A stretch of 64,000 nucleotides of DNA from CADEED01 sp963839685 (GCA_963839685.1 CAWIVS010000008.1:1-64000), one strand, 5' to 3'; positions 43,669 through 53,876 are shown, counted from the first letter of the stretch. Program-made: numbers and translations. The notes: generated from the sequence alone by a model not told the origin.

Positions 43669-45323
43669 GACATGGCCCCGAGCAGCGCGTCAGGCTTCGC
43701 CAGCGTGTCCGCCAGGAACTTCGCGATACGCGCGCCCAGCGCGCCATCGATGACGCGGTGATCGTATGAGAACGACAGCGGCAGCATGAGACGTGGTGTG
43801 AATTCCTTGCCGTTCCACACCGGCTTCATGGCCGAACGCGAAACGCCGAGGATGCCGACCTCGGGCGAATTGATGATGGGCGTGAACAGGGTGCCGCCGA
43901 TGCCGCCCAGGCTCGAGATGGTGAAGCCCGCGCCCTGCATGTCGGCGCCCGGTAGTTTGCCGGCGCGCGCCTTCTCGCTGAGGTCCGCCAGCGCTTTCGC
44001 CACCGCGAACACATCCAGCTTATCGGCCGACTTGATGACCGGCACCAGCAGCCCATTGGGCGTATCCGCGGCAAAGCCGACGTTGTAGAACTTCTTGTAG
44101 ACCAGGTTCTGCCCGGCTTCATCCAGCTGGCTGTTGAGCATCGGGAATTCGCGCATGGCGCGCACCGCGGCCTGGACGATGAACGCCAGCGGCGTGACCT
44201 TGACGCCCGCAGCGGCGGCTTTTTCCTTGAGCGAGCCGCGCAGCTTCTCGAGGTCGGTGATGTCCGACTCGTCGAATTGCGTGACGTGCGGAATGTTGAT
44301 CCAGGCGGCCTGCAGGCGCGGACCGGAGATCTTCTGCACGCGGTTGAGCGGCTTGACCTCGACTTCGCCGAACGCGGCCGGATCGTAGTTGTGCGCCTTG
44401 GGCAGTGCCGGCGCGGGCGCCGCGAGCGCCACACCACCCGACATGACCAGTTTGACGAAGGCCTTGACGTCGTCGGCCAGGATGCGGCCCTTGTCGCCGC
44501 TGCCCTTGACACTCCCGAGATTGACACCGAGTTCGCGCGCGAACTTGCGCACCGACGGCGAAGCATGGGCCGAGCCGAAGCTGGCCTCATCGATGGCCGG
44601 CATACCGCCACGCGCCGGCAGCGACTGCGCCACGGCCTGTGGCGCAGCCGGGCGCGACGCCGCTGCCGGAACGGCGGGTTTGTTAGTCGCCGCATTTGCC
44701 TGGGCGCAGCCGCTGCACCCGGTCGCGATTGCTGGACTCCAACACCTTTGACCGTCACTACCAGTGCGCCCGGGCCGACGGTGCCGCCCTTGGTGACGTG
44801 CACCTTCTCGACTACGCCCTTCGCGGTCGACGGCACATCCATGGTGGCCTTGTCGGTCTCGAGCGTGGCCAGCGGTGTGTCGAAGTCGATGCTATCGCCG
44901 GGCTTCACCAACACTTCGATGACGGACACGGAATCGAAATTGCCCATGTCCGGGCACACGCACTTCGACCGGCCCTTCCTTGGCTGGGGCTGCTGCAACC
45001 GCCGGCTCCCTGGCCGCGGGCGCCTGCGATGCGGTCGGTGCCGACGCAGTCGCGGGCTTCCCGGCAGGCGCAGACTCCGCTGCCTCGCCCTGCAACGTGA
45101 CCACCAGCGCGCCCGTGGATACCGTACCGCCCTTGGCAACGTGCACTTTTTCCACCACGCCCCTGGCGGTGGACGGCACGTCCATGGTGGCCTTGTCGGT
45201 CTCGAGCGTAACCAGCGGCGTGTCGATGTCGATGCTGTCACCGGGCTTCACCAGCACGTCGATGACGGACACCGAGTCGAAATTGCCCATGTCAGGGACG
45301 CGGACTTCGATGAGGCTGCTCAT
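43665..45323 (-). CDS. aceF: Dihydrolipoyllysine acetyltransferase (E2), two lipoyl domains, frame broken twice
   Basis: E2 core of pyruvate dehydrogenase. The first lipoyl domain (MSSLIEVRVPDMGNFDSVSV, with LETDKATMDVPS) is in frame from 45323. The second (MGNFDSVSVIEVLVKPGDSI) is one base over, with the break at the GGG of 44952-44954. A second break at about 44700-44712 restores the original frame for the E3/E1-binding domain (ASPSVRKFARELGVNLGSVK) and the catalytic domain ending in SFSYDHRVIDGALGARI, with the HxxxDG motif. The shifts cancel to give 552 residues. It overlaps aceE and lpdA by four bases each, a coupled operon. Confidence 0.94.
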
Positions 45324-47983
45324 GCTTTCTGCGGATCCAGCTTGTTGGCGTCGAGCCCGAGCTTGCCGAGCGCGGCCTTCAGGGTTCCCTTGTCGACGGC
45401 GCCTTCCTCGGCCAGGGTCTGCAGCGCCGCGTACGCGATGTTCTTCGCGTCGACTTCGAAATGTTTGCGCAGCGCGGCGCGACCGTCAGACCTGCCGAAA
45501 CCATCGGTACCCAACACTGTGAATTTGCCGGGAACCCACTGGCGGATCATGTCGGGCCAGGCGCGCATGTAGTCGGTCGCCGCGATGAACGGGCCCGTGG
45601 CCTTGGACAGGGCCTGGCTCACATACGGTACGCGCGCGGTCTCACCGGGATGCAGCCGGTTCCAGCGCTCGATTTCCAGCGCCTCACGGCGCAGTTCGGA
45701 GAAGCTGGGCGCCGAGTAGATGTCCGAGGGAATGCCAAAGTCTTTGGCGAGGATGTCCGCCGCGGCGATGCACTCGCGCAGGATGGTGCCCGAGCCCAAC
45801 AGGGTCACGCGCACCCTGCCGGCGCCGCCGGCCTGCAGCAGGTACATGCCCTTGAGAATGCCTTCCTCGACACCCTTCGGAATCGCGGGCTGCAGGTAGT
45901 TCTCGTTCATCACCGCGATGTAGAAGAAGACGCTCTCGTCGTTGGCGTACATGCGCCTGAGGCCGTCGTGAATGATCACCGCGAGCTCGTAGGCGTAGGT
46001 CGGGTCATAGGCCACGCAGTTCGGCACCGTGGCCGCATGCAGCAGGCTGTGACCGTCCTGGTGTTGCAGACCCTCGCCCGCCAGCGTGGTGCGACCGGCG
46101 GTGCCGCCCAGGAGGAAGCCACGCGTGCGCAGATCGCCGGCGGCCCAGAAGAAATCGCCGACGCGCTGGAAACCGAACATCGAGTAGTAGATGTAGAACG
46201 GCACCATCTGCACGCCGTGATTCGCGTAGGCCGTGCCCGCCGCGATCCACGAGCAGGTCGACCCTGCTTCGTTGATGCCCTCTTCCAGCATCTGTCCTTT
46301 CTTGTCCTCGCGGTAGGACATGAGCTGCTCGGAGTCCACCGGCGTGTAGAGCTGGCCCGCGGAACTGTAGATACCGATCTGGCGGAACAGGCCTTCCATG
46401 CCGAAAGTGCGCGCCTCGTCCGGGACGATGGGCACGATGTTCTTGCCGATGTTCTTGTCCTTGAGCAGCTGCGTCAGGATGCGCACGAAGGCCATGGTGG
46501 TGCTGATCTCGCGATCACCCGTGCCTTCGAGCATGGCGCTGAAGGAGGCGAGCTCCGGGATCACCAGGGGCTTGGACAGATTCTTGCGCGCCGGTAGATA
46601 GCCGCCGAGCGCCTGGCGGCGCTCGTGCAGGTACTTCATGTCCGGCGAATCGTCGGTGGGTTTCACCAGCGCGAGCTTGGAAACCTGTTCGTCGGTGAGC
46701 GGGATGTTGAAGCGGCTGCAGAAATCCTTGAGGCTGGCCTCGTCGAGTTTTTTCTGCTGGTGCGCCACCATCTGGCCTTCGGCCGCCTTGCCGAGTCCGT
46801 AACCCTTCACGGTCTTGGCGAGGATCACGGTGGGCTGACCCTTGTGATTCATCGCCGCCGAATAGGCCGCGAACACCTTGCCCGCATCGTGGCCGCCGCG
46901 GTTCAGGCGCCAGATGTCGTCGTCCGACATGTTGGCGACCATTTCCTTGAGCTCGGGGTACTTGCCGAAGAAATGATCGCGCGTGTATGCGCCGCCCTTG
47001 GCCTTGAAATTCTGGTACTCGCCGTCGACGCATTCTTCCATCACGCGGCGCAGCAGTCCCTGCGTGTCGCGCGCCAGCAGCGGATCCCAGCGCGAACCCC
47101 AGATCACCTTGATGACGTTCCAGCCGGCGCCCATGAATGCCGCCTCGAGCTCCTGGATGATCTTGCCGTTGCCGCGCACCGGTCCGTCGAGGCGCTGCAG
47201 GTTGCAATTGACGACGAACACCAGGTTGTCGAGCTTTTCGCGCACCGGCAGCGTCAGCGCACCCATGCTCTCCGGCTCGTCCATCTCGCCGTCGCCGAGG
47301 AAAGCCCAGATCTTGCGATCGGATTCCGGCACCAGGCCGCGATTTTCCATGTAGCGCTGAAAGCGCGCCTGGTAGATGGCCATCATGGGACCGAGGCCCA
47401 TGGAAACGGTCGGGTATTGCCAGAAGTTAGGCATCAGCCAGGGATGGGGATAGGAAGACAGGCCGTCACCCGAGGCTTCCTGGCGGAAATGTTTCAGCTG
47501 GTTCTCGGAGAGCCGTCCTTCGAGGAAGGCGCGCGCGTAGATGCCGGGCGAGGCATGGCCCTGGACGAACACCATGTCGCCGGGATGAGCTTCCGACTGC
47601 GCACGCCAGAAATGGTTGAAGCCCACTTCGTACAGCGTCGCCGAGGATGCATATGTCGAGAGATGACCACCGTATTCACTCGACTGCTTGTTGGCGTTGA
47701 GGACCATCGCCAACGCGTTCCAGCGGATGTACGCCTCGATGCGGCGCTCGAACTCGCGATTGCCCGGATAGGATGGCTCCTGTCCCGGCGAAATCGTGTT
47801 GACGTAGGCGGTGTTCGGACGGAACGGAAGATAGGCGCCGGAGCGGCGCGTGTAGTCGATGAGCTGTTCGAGCAGGTAGTGCGCGCGCTCGGCGCCCTGC
47901 GTTTTGAGAACCGAATCGATCGATTCGATCCACTCGCGCGTCTCGAGGGGATCGAGGTCTTCGAGCTTCATGATTTCCGTCAT
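45320..47983 (-). CDS. aceE: Pyruvate dehydrogenase E1 component
   Basis: 887 residues, identical in length to E. coli AceE. The homodimeric ThDP enzyme decarboxylates pyruvate and acetylates E2 lipoyl groups. The ThDP motif GDGEMDEPESMGALTL then VFVVNCNLQRLDGPVRGN lies near residues 230-265. SYPHPWLMPNFWQYPTVSMG and the C-terminal PDMIRQWVPGKFTVLGTDGF are family blocks. It is the first gene of the aceE-aceF-lpdA operon, divergent from pyrC over 206 bases. Confidence 0.97.
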   Translation of the reverse strand: MTEIMKLEDLDPLETREWIESIDSVLKTQGAERAHYLLEQLIDYTRRSGAYLPFRPNTAYVNTISPGQEPSYPGNREFERRIEAYIRWNALAMVLNANKQSSEYGGHLSTYASSATLYEVGFNHFWRAQSEAHPGDMVFVQGHASPGIYARAFLEGRLSENQLKHFRQEASGDGLSSYPHPWLMPNFWQYPTVSMGLGPMMAIYQARFQRYMENRGLVPESDRKIWAFLGDGEMDEPESMGALTLPVREKLDNLVFVVNCNLQRLDGPVRGNGKIIQELEAAFMGAGWNVIKVIWGSRWDPLLARDTQGLLRRVMEECVDGEYQNFKAKGGAYTRDHFFGKYPELKEMVANMSDDDIWRLNRGGHDAGKVFAAYSAAMNHKGQPTVILAKTVKGYGLGKAAEGQMVAHQQKKLDEASLKDFCSRFNIPLTDEQVSKLALVKPTDDSPDMKYLHERRQALGGYLPARKNLSKPLVIPELASFSAMLEGTGDREISTTMAFVRILTQLLKDKNIGKNIVPIVPDEARTFGMEGLFRQIGIYSSAGQLYTPVDSEQLMSYREDKKGQMLEEGINEAGSTCSWIAAGTAYANHGVQMVPFYIYYSMFGFQRVGDFFWAAGDLRTRGFLLGGTAGRTTLAGEGLQHQDGHSLLHAATVPNCVAYDPTYAYELAVIIHDGLRRMYANDESVFFYIAVMNENYLQPAIPKGVEEGILKGMYLLQAGGAGRVRVTLLGSGTILRECIAAADILAKDFGIPSDIYSAPSFSELRREALEIERWNRLHPGETARVPYVSQALSKATGPFIAATDYMRAWPDMIRQWVPGKFTVLGTDGFGRSDGRAALRKHFEVDAKNIAYAALQTLAEEGAVDKGTLKAALGKLGLDANKLDPQKA

Positions 47984-48189
47984 ACGAATCCGTTACTGGG
48001 GCGACGCAGACAAAGAGCAATGCGCGTGCTGTGCTAGCATGCGTCGCGTTTTGGAAATGAGGGCTGGAGAAGGGCCGGTATGATCGGTTCTTAAGTGTTT
48101 CCGGTCAAGCAAACCTCAATCCCTACAGCAGCTTACGGTGCGTTTGGGCGCGAGTCATCGGGTCGTTTTCAGTCATTTAGCGCGCCGCC
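47984..48189. promoter_or_regulatory. Divergent intergenic region aceE / pyrC
   Basis: 206 bp that must hold the promoters of the PDH operon (minus) and pyrC (plus). A TAGCAT near 48036-48041 and AT-richer blocks around 48050-48130 are the only visible candidates. No clear PdhR-type operator or pyrimidine attenuator hairpin was found. Confidence 0.3.
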
Positions 48190-49237
48190 ATGGAAATCGA
48201 AATTCGCCGTCCGGACGACTGGCACTTGCACCTGCGCGACGGTGCCGCCATGGCGGCGGTCCTGCCATTCACCGCGGCCCGCTTCGCGCGCGCCATCGTC
48301 ATGCCGAATCTCAAGCCGCCGGTCACTACCACGGATGGCGCCGCTCAATACCGCGGGCGCATCCTGGCGGCGCTCCCCGGCGGTGCGAAATTCACGCCGT
48401 TGATGACTCTTTACCTGACCGACGGCACACGCGCCGCAGGAAATCGAGCGCGCCCGGGCAAGTGGTTTCGTGCACGGCTGCAAGCTCTACCCCGCGGGCG
48501 CCACCACCAATGCCGATTCCGGCGTGACGGACATTCGCAGGCTCGACGCGGTGCTCGCGCGCATGGCCGAACTCGACCTGCCGCTGCTGGTGCACGGGGA
48601 AGTCACCGCCCGCGATGTGGACGTGTTCGAACGCGAGACGCGTTTCATCGTCGAGGTGCTCGCGCCGACGATTTCGCGGCATCCGAAACTGCGCGTGGTG
48701 TTCGAACACATCACCACGCGTGGCGCGGTGGAGTTCGTGAAGTCGGCACGCGACGGGGTGGCGGCCACGATCACCCCGCAACACCTGTTACACAATCGCA
48801 ATGCCATCTTCGAAGGCGGCATTCGTCCGCACTATTACTGCCTGCCGGTGCTCAAGACCGAACCCGATCGCACCGCGCTCCTCGAGGCGGCCACCAGCGG
48901 CGACCCACGCTTCTTCCTGGGCACCGACAGCGCGCCGCATGCGCAGCACACCAAGGAGAATGGCTGCGGATGTGCCGGCATGTTCTCCGCGCACGCCGGC
49001 ATCGAACTGTATGCCGAAGCGTTCGAAGCGGCGGACAGGCTCAACCGCCTCGAAGGTTTCGCATCCGACTTCGGCGCTGACTTTTATCGCCTGCCGCGCA
49101 ACGACGAACGCATCCGCCTGGTGAAGCGTTCGTGGTCACCTCCCGCTAACTACCCATTTCCAGGCGACCGGGGTGGCGAGAATCGGCTGGTGCCCATGCG
49201 CGCCGGCGAAAGCATCGCCTGGCAGCTGGTGCAATAG
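48190..49237 (+). CDS. pyrC: Dihydroorotase (frame broken once)
   Basis: Zinc amidohydrolase closing carbamoyl-aspartate to dihydroorotate. HxH motif DDWHLHLRDGAAM is at residues 11-23, carboxylated-Lys loop HGCKLYPAGATTNADSGVTD near 100-117, then LLVHGEVTARD and VFEHITTRGAVEF. One extra base around 48431-48434 separates TLYLTDGTR from PQEIERARASGFVHGCK. The restored product is 348 residues, exactly the E. coli length. Its TAG shares a base with the rnt GTG. Confidence 0.94.
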
Positions 49238-49947
49238 TGGATGAATTCCTGCCACCGGCCGACAGCGGCGGTCATGCCGGCACGCCACAAATGAAGCGGC
49301 GCTTTCGCGCCTTTCTGCCGGTGGTCGTCGACGTGGAGACCGGCGGTTTCAACTGCGCGACAGACGCGCTGCTGGAAATCGCGGCGGTGCTGATCGAGTT
49401 CGGCCCCGACGGACGGCTGCAGCGCGGCGAAACGCACTCCTATCACGTGCGACCTTTCGAGGGCGCCAACCTGGAACCCGCCTCGCTCGCGGTGAATGGC
49501 ATCGACCCCTGGCATCCGCTGCGTCCGGCGCTGCCGGAAAAGGACGCGCTCGGGCGCATATTCACCGAGGTGCGCAATGCCATGAAGGCGCAGGAATGCC
49601 GGCGCGCGGTGCTGGTCGGCCACAATGCGGCCTTCGATCTCGGCTTTCTCAACGCCGCGGTGGCGCGCGCCGAAATCAAGCGCAACCCATTTCACCCGTT
49701 CTCGTGCTTCGACACGGCGACGCTGGCCGGGGCTGCGTTCGGTCAGACGGTACTGGCCAAGGCCGCGCAGGTCTGTGGAATCGACTGGGATGCGAGCGCG
49801 GCGCACTCGGCGCGCTACGACGCCGAGCGTACCGCGGACCTGTTCTGCGAGGTGTGCAACGCGCTCGATGGCGTGTGGCGCAAGGCCGACCTGCGCGCGC
49901 AGGGCATGTGGGGTGGCGAACCCACCACCCCGCCGGAAGCAGGTTAA
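49237..49947 (+). CDS. rnt: Ribonuclease T
   Basis: 236 residues; DEDDh 3'-5' exonuclease trimming tRNA and other small RNA ends. Exo I VVVDVETGGFNCATDALLEIA carries the D-x-E pair, Exo II GHNAAFDLGFLNAAV the next Asp, and Exo III AHSARYDAERTADLFCE the His and Asp. The block KRNPFHPFSCFDTATLAGAAF is specific for RNase T. GTG start at 49237 gives a longer N-terminus; ATG at 49291 would begin MKRRFRAFLPVV, close to the conserved core. The 3' end overlaps the convergent glutaredoxin gene by four bases. Confidence 0.94.
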   Translation: MDEFLPPADSGGHAGTPQMKRRFRAFLPVVVDVETGGFNCATDALLEIAAVLIEFGPDGRLQRGETHSYHVRPFEGANLEPASLAVNGIDPWHPLRPALPEKDALGRIFTEVRNAMKAQECRRAVLVGHNAAFDLGFLNAAVARAEIKRNPFHPFSCFDTATLAGAAFGQTVLAKAAQVCGIDWDASAAHSARYDAERTADLFCEVCNALDGVWRKADLRAQGMWGGEPTTPPEAG

Positions 49948-50438
49948 CCCTGCGCCGTCGCTCCGGCCTCGGTGAGCAGCTTCTGCAATTCGCCGCTGCG
50001 ATGCATGCCGAGCACGATGTCGCATCCGCCGACCAGCTCGCCGTTCACGTACAGCTGCGGATAGGTAGGCCAGTTCGAAAACTGCTTGAGGGCATCGCGC
50101 AGCTCGGGATCTTCGAAGATGTTCACGGAGTGAAATCCGGCGCCCGAGGCACGTAGTGCCGCGACCGTCTGGGCGGAAAATCCGCATTGCGGGAAATCCG
50201 GCGTACCTTTCATGAACAGCACCGCGGGCTGCGACCCGATATGGGTCTTGATCCGACTGACAACATCATCTGCCACGTTCTTTCTCCTTTGCTCGAGCGC
50301 CTTGACCAGCGCCCATTGCGCCTCGGCGCTCATGGTGCTCCAGGCTGCGATCTCATCGACGGTGCGCAAGCATCCGGCGCATCGGTTGCCGGCGACCAGC
50401 ACACAGACTTTGATGCAGGGTGATTGCGGTCGTTCCAT
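49944..50438 (-). CDS. grxD: DUF1289 domain fused in frame to monothiol glutaredoxin (Grx4)
   Basis: 164 codons open. Residues 1-52 form a DUF1289 module (SPCIKVCVLVAGNRCAGCLR, then EIAAWSTMSAEAQ) with the characteristic cysteines. Residues 55-164 are Grx4: FMKGTPDFPQCGFSAQTVAA with the CGFS active site, NWPTYPQLYVNGELVGGCDI for glutathione and cluster binding. Grx4 carries [2Fe-2S] clusters in Fe-S trafficking. A strong AAAGGAG (50284-50290, minus) sits seven bases before an in-frame GTG at 50276, which alone would give a 110-residue Grx4. So either the products are fused, or two overlapping genes share a frame. Confidence 0.88.
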   Translation of the reverse strand: MERPQSPCIKVCVLVAGNRCAGCLRTVDEIAAWSTMSAEAQWALVKALEQRRKNVADDVVSRIKTHIGSQPAVLFMKGTPDFPQCGFSAQTVAALRASGAGFHSVNIFEDPELRDALKQFSNWPTYPQLYVNGELVGGCDIVLGMHRSGELQKLLTEAGATAQG

Positions 50439-50519
50439 GGATTCAGGCCGCGCGGAGCGCGTTGAATTATGGGGGCTCGTCCCCTATTCTTCAAACCGCT
50501 CACCGGGGAGATTAAGACA

Positions 50520-51134
50520 ATGAAAATATTCACGAATCATCGCTATGCACTCATCACCGGCATTGTCCTTGCGGTGGTGCTATCGGTCGTCCTGACACAC
50601 TCGCTGCTGCCGCCGGATTCAGTGTGGGATCACAAGTCCCTGGCGCGCTGGGTACACATTGTCGCCGGCATCTTCTGGATCGGCCTGCTCTATTACCTGA
50701 ACGCCGTGCAGGTTCCCGCCACGGCCGCCGCCACCGAAGACAAGGGTGGCCCAGGACCGGCCGCCATCGGCAAGTACGTCGCGCCCCGCGCTCTGTTCTG
50801 GTTCCGATGGTCCGCGCTCGCCACCTGGCTTGCGGGCGCCTGGCTGCTCTCCGAGCGTTTCCTGCCGGCGTTTACCTTCGGCTACTCGAACGGCTCGCAC
50901 GATTACCAGACCGTGGTCATCGGCATCGGAGCGTGGCTCGGCACCATCATGTTCCTGAACGTCTGGGGCGTCATCTGGCCGAATCAGAAGAAGATCCTGG
51001 GAATCGTTCCCGCCTCGGATGAAGAGAAGGCCAAGGCGCGCAAGACGGCGCTGTACGCTTCGCGCACCAACTTCATCCTCTCGATCCCGATGCTGCTGTG
51101 CATGTCCGCGACTTCGCACGGCCTGCCGTTCTGA
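50520..51134 (+). CDS. Urate oxidase N-terminal-like (PuuD/DUF989) membrane protein
   Basis: 204 residues with about five to six membrane helices. SLARWVHIVAGIFWIGLLYY near residues 40-60 is the heme/quinone-type membrane signature of the Urate_ox_N family; NVWGVIWPNQKKILGIVP near 145-165 also fits. PuuD urate hydroxylases carry this domain plus a C-terminal cytochrome, which is absent, so a urate role is not claimed. ATG at 50520 is ten bases after GGGGAG. Its 3' end overlaps the assigned nadC start by 37 bases. Confidence 0.72.
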   Translation: MKIFTNHRYALITGIVLAVVLSVVLTHSLLPPDSVWDHKSLARWVHIVAGIFWIGLLYYLNAVQVPATAAATEDKGGPGPAAIGKYVAPRALFWFRWSALATWLAGAWLLSERFLPAFTFGYSNGSHDYQTVVIGIGAWLGTIMFLNVWGVIWPNQKKILGIVPASDEEKAKARKTALYASRTNFILSIPMLLCMSATSHGLPF

Positions 51135-51985
51135 TCGAGAAGGTTCCTTACGACCTCATCGCGCGTCAGGTTGCTGCCGCGCTCGCCGAAGACTTGGGCG
51201 GCGGCGACGTGACCGCCGCCCTGGTCCCCTCCCACCAGCAGGTGCGCGCGCAGGTCATTGCGCGGGAGGCGGCGATTCTCTGCGGCACCGACTGGGTCAG
51301 CGAAACCTTCCGACAGCTCGACCCCGGGATCACGCTGCGGTGGCACGCGGCCGATGGCGAGCCCATCGCCGCGGATCAGACCGTGCTCAGGCTGGCCGGC
51401 GCGGCGCGGCCCATCCTCAGCAGCGAACGCACCGCGCTCAATTTCCTGCAGACACTATCGGCGACCGCGACGTCAGCGCATCGTTACGTCGCCGCCGTGG
51501 CCGGTACGGGCTGCCGGATCCTCGACACGCGTAAGACGATTCCGGGATTACGCCTGGCGCAGAAATACGCGGCACGCTGCGGTGGCGCGCAGAATCATCG
51601 TCTCGGCCTGCATGACATGGTGCTCATCAAGGAAAACCACATCATTGCCGCGGGCTCGATCGCGGATGCCGTCAGCACCGCGCGCCAAACTTCCCCCGGC
51701 GTGCCGGTCGAAGTCGAGGTTGAATCCCTGGCGGAATTCGAACAGGCGCTGGCCGCGGGCGCCGATATCATCATGCTGGATGAGTTGTCTCTCGATGACA
51801 TGCGCAGCGCAGTCGCGCGTAACCGGGAGCGTGGCTCGAAGACCAAGCTCGAAGCCTCGGGCGGCGTGACGCTGTCCTCGGTGCGCGACATCGCGCTCAC
51901 GGGTGTCGATTACATTTCCATTGGCGGCATCACCAAACACGTGCAGGCAGTCGATCTGTCCATGCGATTCGAGTTCGCCGCGTGA
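51098..51985 (+). CDS. nadC: Nicotinate-nucleotide pyrophosphorylase (carboxylating)
   Basis: Quinolinate phosphoribosyltransferase of de novo NAD synthesis; 295 residues from GTG 51098 (E. coli 297). Signature segments: ALAEDLGGGDVTAALVP, SSERTALNFLQTLSATATSA, LDTRKTIPGLRLAQKYAARC and GGAQNHRLGLHDMVLIKENH, then ASGGVTLSSVRDIALTGVDY. The only upstream in-frame start is this GTG, which overlaps the previous gene. Its TGA overlaps the GTG of the membrane-fusion gene (GTGA). Confidence 0.94.
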   Translation: MHVRDFARPAVLIEKVPYDLIARQVAAALAEDLGGGDVTAALVPSHQQVRAQVIAREAAILCGTDWVSETFRQLDPGITLRWHAADGEPIAADQTVLRLAGAARPILSSERTALNFLQTLSATATSAHRYVAAVAGTGCRILDTRKTIPGLRLAQKYAARCGGAQNHRLGLHDMVLIKENHIIAAGSIADAVSTARQTSPGVPVEVEVESLAEFEQALAAGADIIMLDELSLDDMRSAVARNRERGSKTKLEASGGVTLSSVRDIALTGVDYISIGGITKHVQAVDLSMRFEFAA

Positions 51986-52938
51986 CTCGCGCGTTCGTCG
52001 TGCTGGTGCCGCTGGCGCTCGCTGCCTGTGCGCGACACGACGCAGACAAACTGCCCGGTACACTGGAACGCGACCGCGTCGAGCTGGTGGCGGACGCGGC
52101 CGAATTCATCGTCTCGCTGCCGTTCGCCGAAGGTTCGACCGTCAAGGCCGGCGAGGTCGTAGTGGTGCAGGATCACGCCATCTCGGCCAGCGAGCTCGAC
52201 GCGGCCCGCGCGCAGCTCGCCGAGGCCGAATCCCGGGTGGAGGAACTCGCCAATGGACCGCGCACCACGACGATCCGCGCGGCCATCGCAAGACGCGACG
52301 CCGCACTCTCACAACGGAACGACGCGGTGCGCGAACGCGACCGGCTGCTGGAGCTGGTGACACGCAGCCTGGTGAGCAAATCCGAGGCCGACCGCCAGGT
52401 CGCGGCAGCCCAGACCGCGGAGGCCAACTTGCACGAAGCCGAGGCGGACCTGCGCGAATTGCAGGAAGGCACGCGTGCCGAGGAACTCGCGCAGGCGCGC
52501 AAGGCGGCCGACAGTGCGCGCGCCAATCTCGCCGGACTGCAGACCAGCGCCTCGCGACTGGAAGTGCGCGCTCCGCTGGATGCGACGCTCGATGCGTTGC
52601 CCTACCACGTGGGCGAGAAGCCCGCGGCCGGCGCCACCGTGGCGGTGCTGCTTGCCAACACGTTGCCGTATGCGCGCATCCATGTGCCCGAGCCGATGCG
52701 CGCGCGTGTCAAGACCGGTACGCCCGCGATCATCCGCGTCGATGGCGTCGAGCGCGAGTTCCGCGGCCAGGTGCGCTTCATTTCCAGCGAAGCAGAATTC
52801 ACGCCCTATTTCGCGCTCACCGCCGCGGATCGCTCCAAGCTGAGTTTCCGCGCCGAGGTGGCGTTCGACGACGCCGAGGCCGCCGCCCTTCCCTCTGGCC
52901 TGCCGCTCGACGTGTCGCTGGACCTCGAATCGCCGTGA
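51982..52938 (+). CDS. HlyD-type membrane fusion lipoprotein
   Basis: 318 residues. Signal peptide with lipobox LALAAC (Cys near residue 16) predicts an inner-membrane-anchored periplasmic lipoprotein. A split biotinyl/lipoyl-like domain (FIVSLPFAEGSTVKAGEVVV and LEVRAPLDATLDALPYHVGE) flanks a long coiled-coil hairpin (ELDAARAQLAEAESRVEELA to AEELAQARKAADSARANLAG). It resembles YbhG. The gene starts at GTG overlapping the nadC stop and is followed by its ATPase with the same GTGA overlap, so the exporter genes are translationally coupled. Confidence 0.88.
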   Translation: MTRAFVVLVPLALAACARHDADKLPGTLERDRVELVADAAEFIVSLPFAEGSTVKAGEVVVVQDHAISASELDAARAQLAEAESRVEELANGPRTTTIRAAIARRDAALSQRNDAVRERDRLLELVTRSLVSKSEADRQVAAAQTAEANLHEAEADLRELQEGTRAEELAQARKAADSARANLAGLQTSASRLEVRAPLDATLDALPYHVGEKPAAGATVAVLLANTLPYARIHVPEPMRARVKTGTPAIIRVDGVEREFRGQVRFISSEAEFTPYFALTAADRSKLSFRAEVAFDDAEAAALPSGLPLDVSLDLESP

Positions 52939-53876
52939 GCGACGCCGCCGAGTGGGCAATTTCGGCTCGCCAGCTCACACGCAAGTTCGGCGAAAAGATC
53001 GCCGTCGACCACATCGATCTCGACATTCCGTCCGGACGAATTTACGGATTCCTCGGGCCGAATGGTTCGGGCAAGTCGACCACGCTGAGGATGTTGTGCG
53101 GCATGTTGCTGCCCAGTGATGGGCATGCCGAAGTGTTCGGCCTGTCGGTGGTACGGGATGCAGAAGCCATCCGGCGACGCCTCGGGTACATGCCGCAGAA
53201 ATTCTCGCTGTGGGAAGACCTGACGGCCGACGAGAACCTGCAATTCATTGCCGACCTGTACGGTCTCGGTGGCGACGTCGCCGCCCGCATTGCCGCGCAG
53301 CGCGTCACCTACAACCTCGAGCCGCTGCGCAAGCAACGCGCCGGGACCATGAGCGGCGGTCAGAAGCAGCGCCTGGCGCTGGCGGCGGCTACCCTGCACT
53401 CACCGGAGCTGTTGCTGCTGGATGAGCCCACCAGCGCCGTCGATCCGCAGAGCCGGCGTGATTTCTGGGAGCGCCTGTTCCAGCTCGCGGACGACGGCGC
53501 CACGATACTGGTATCGACGCACTACATGGACGAAGCCGAACGTTGCCATGGCCTGGCAATTCTCGCCGAAGGTCGCCTGGTCGCCGAAGGAACGCCGCGC
53601 GATCTCATGGCGGGCGTCGACGCCGACATCTTTGAGATCGAAGGTGCGGATGGCAGCGATGCACCACGGCTGATCCGCGAACTGCCCTGGGTACATGGCG
53701 TGACCCAGCTCGGCCTGCGGTTGCGCGTACTCGCCGATCGCGGCGCACGCGACGCGCAATCGAAGTTGCGCGAGCTGCTCGATTCCAATGGCATTCACGC
53801 CGCCATCGTCCGCAGCCAGGCCAGTCTCGAAGACGTGTTCGTCGTCGCGACCAGGCGCGAAAAAAATGGCGCTTAG
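52935..53876 (+). CDS. ABC transporter ATP-binding protein
   Basis: 313 residues. Walker A LGPNGSGKSTTLRMLCG near residue 42-58, Q-loop MPQKFSLWEDLTADENLQFI, signature TMSGGQKQRLALAAATLH, Walker B LLLLDEPTSAVDPQSR and switch His in ILVSTHYMDEAERC. With the fusion protein upstream and ABC-2 permease downstream it forms a YbhFGSR/drug-type exporter (substrate unknown). GTG start overlaps the fusion-protein TGA. The large open frame upstream of 52935 is a shadow. Confidence 0.93.
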   Translation: MSDAAEWAISARQLTRKFGEKIAVDHIDLDIPSGRIYGFLGPNGSGKSTTLRMLCGMLLPSDGHAEVFGLSVVRDAEAIRRRLGYMPQKFSLWEDLTADENLQFIADLYGLGGDVAARIAAQRVTYNLEPLRKQRAGTMSGGQKQRLALAAATLHSPELLLLDEPTSAVDPQSRRDFWERLFQLADDGATILVSTHYMDEAERCHGLAILAEGRLVAEGTPRDLMAGVDADIFEIEGADGSDAPRLIRELPWVHGVTQLGLRLRVLADRGARDAQSKLRELLDSNGIHAAIVRSQASLEDVFVVATRREKNGA

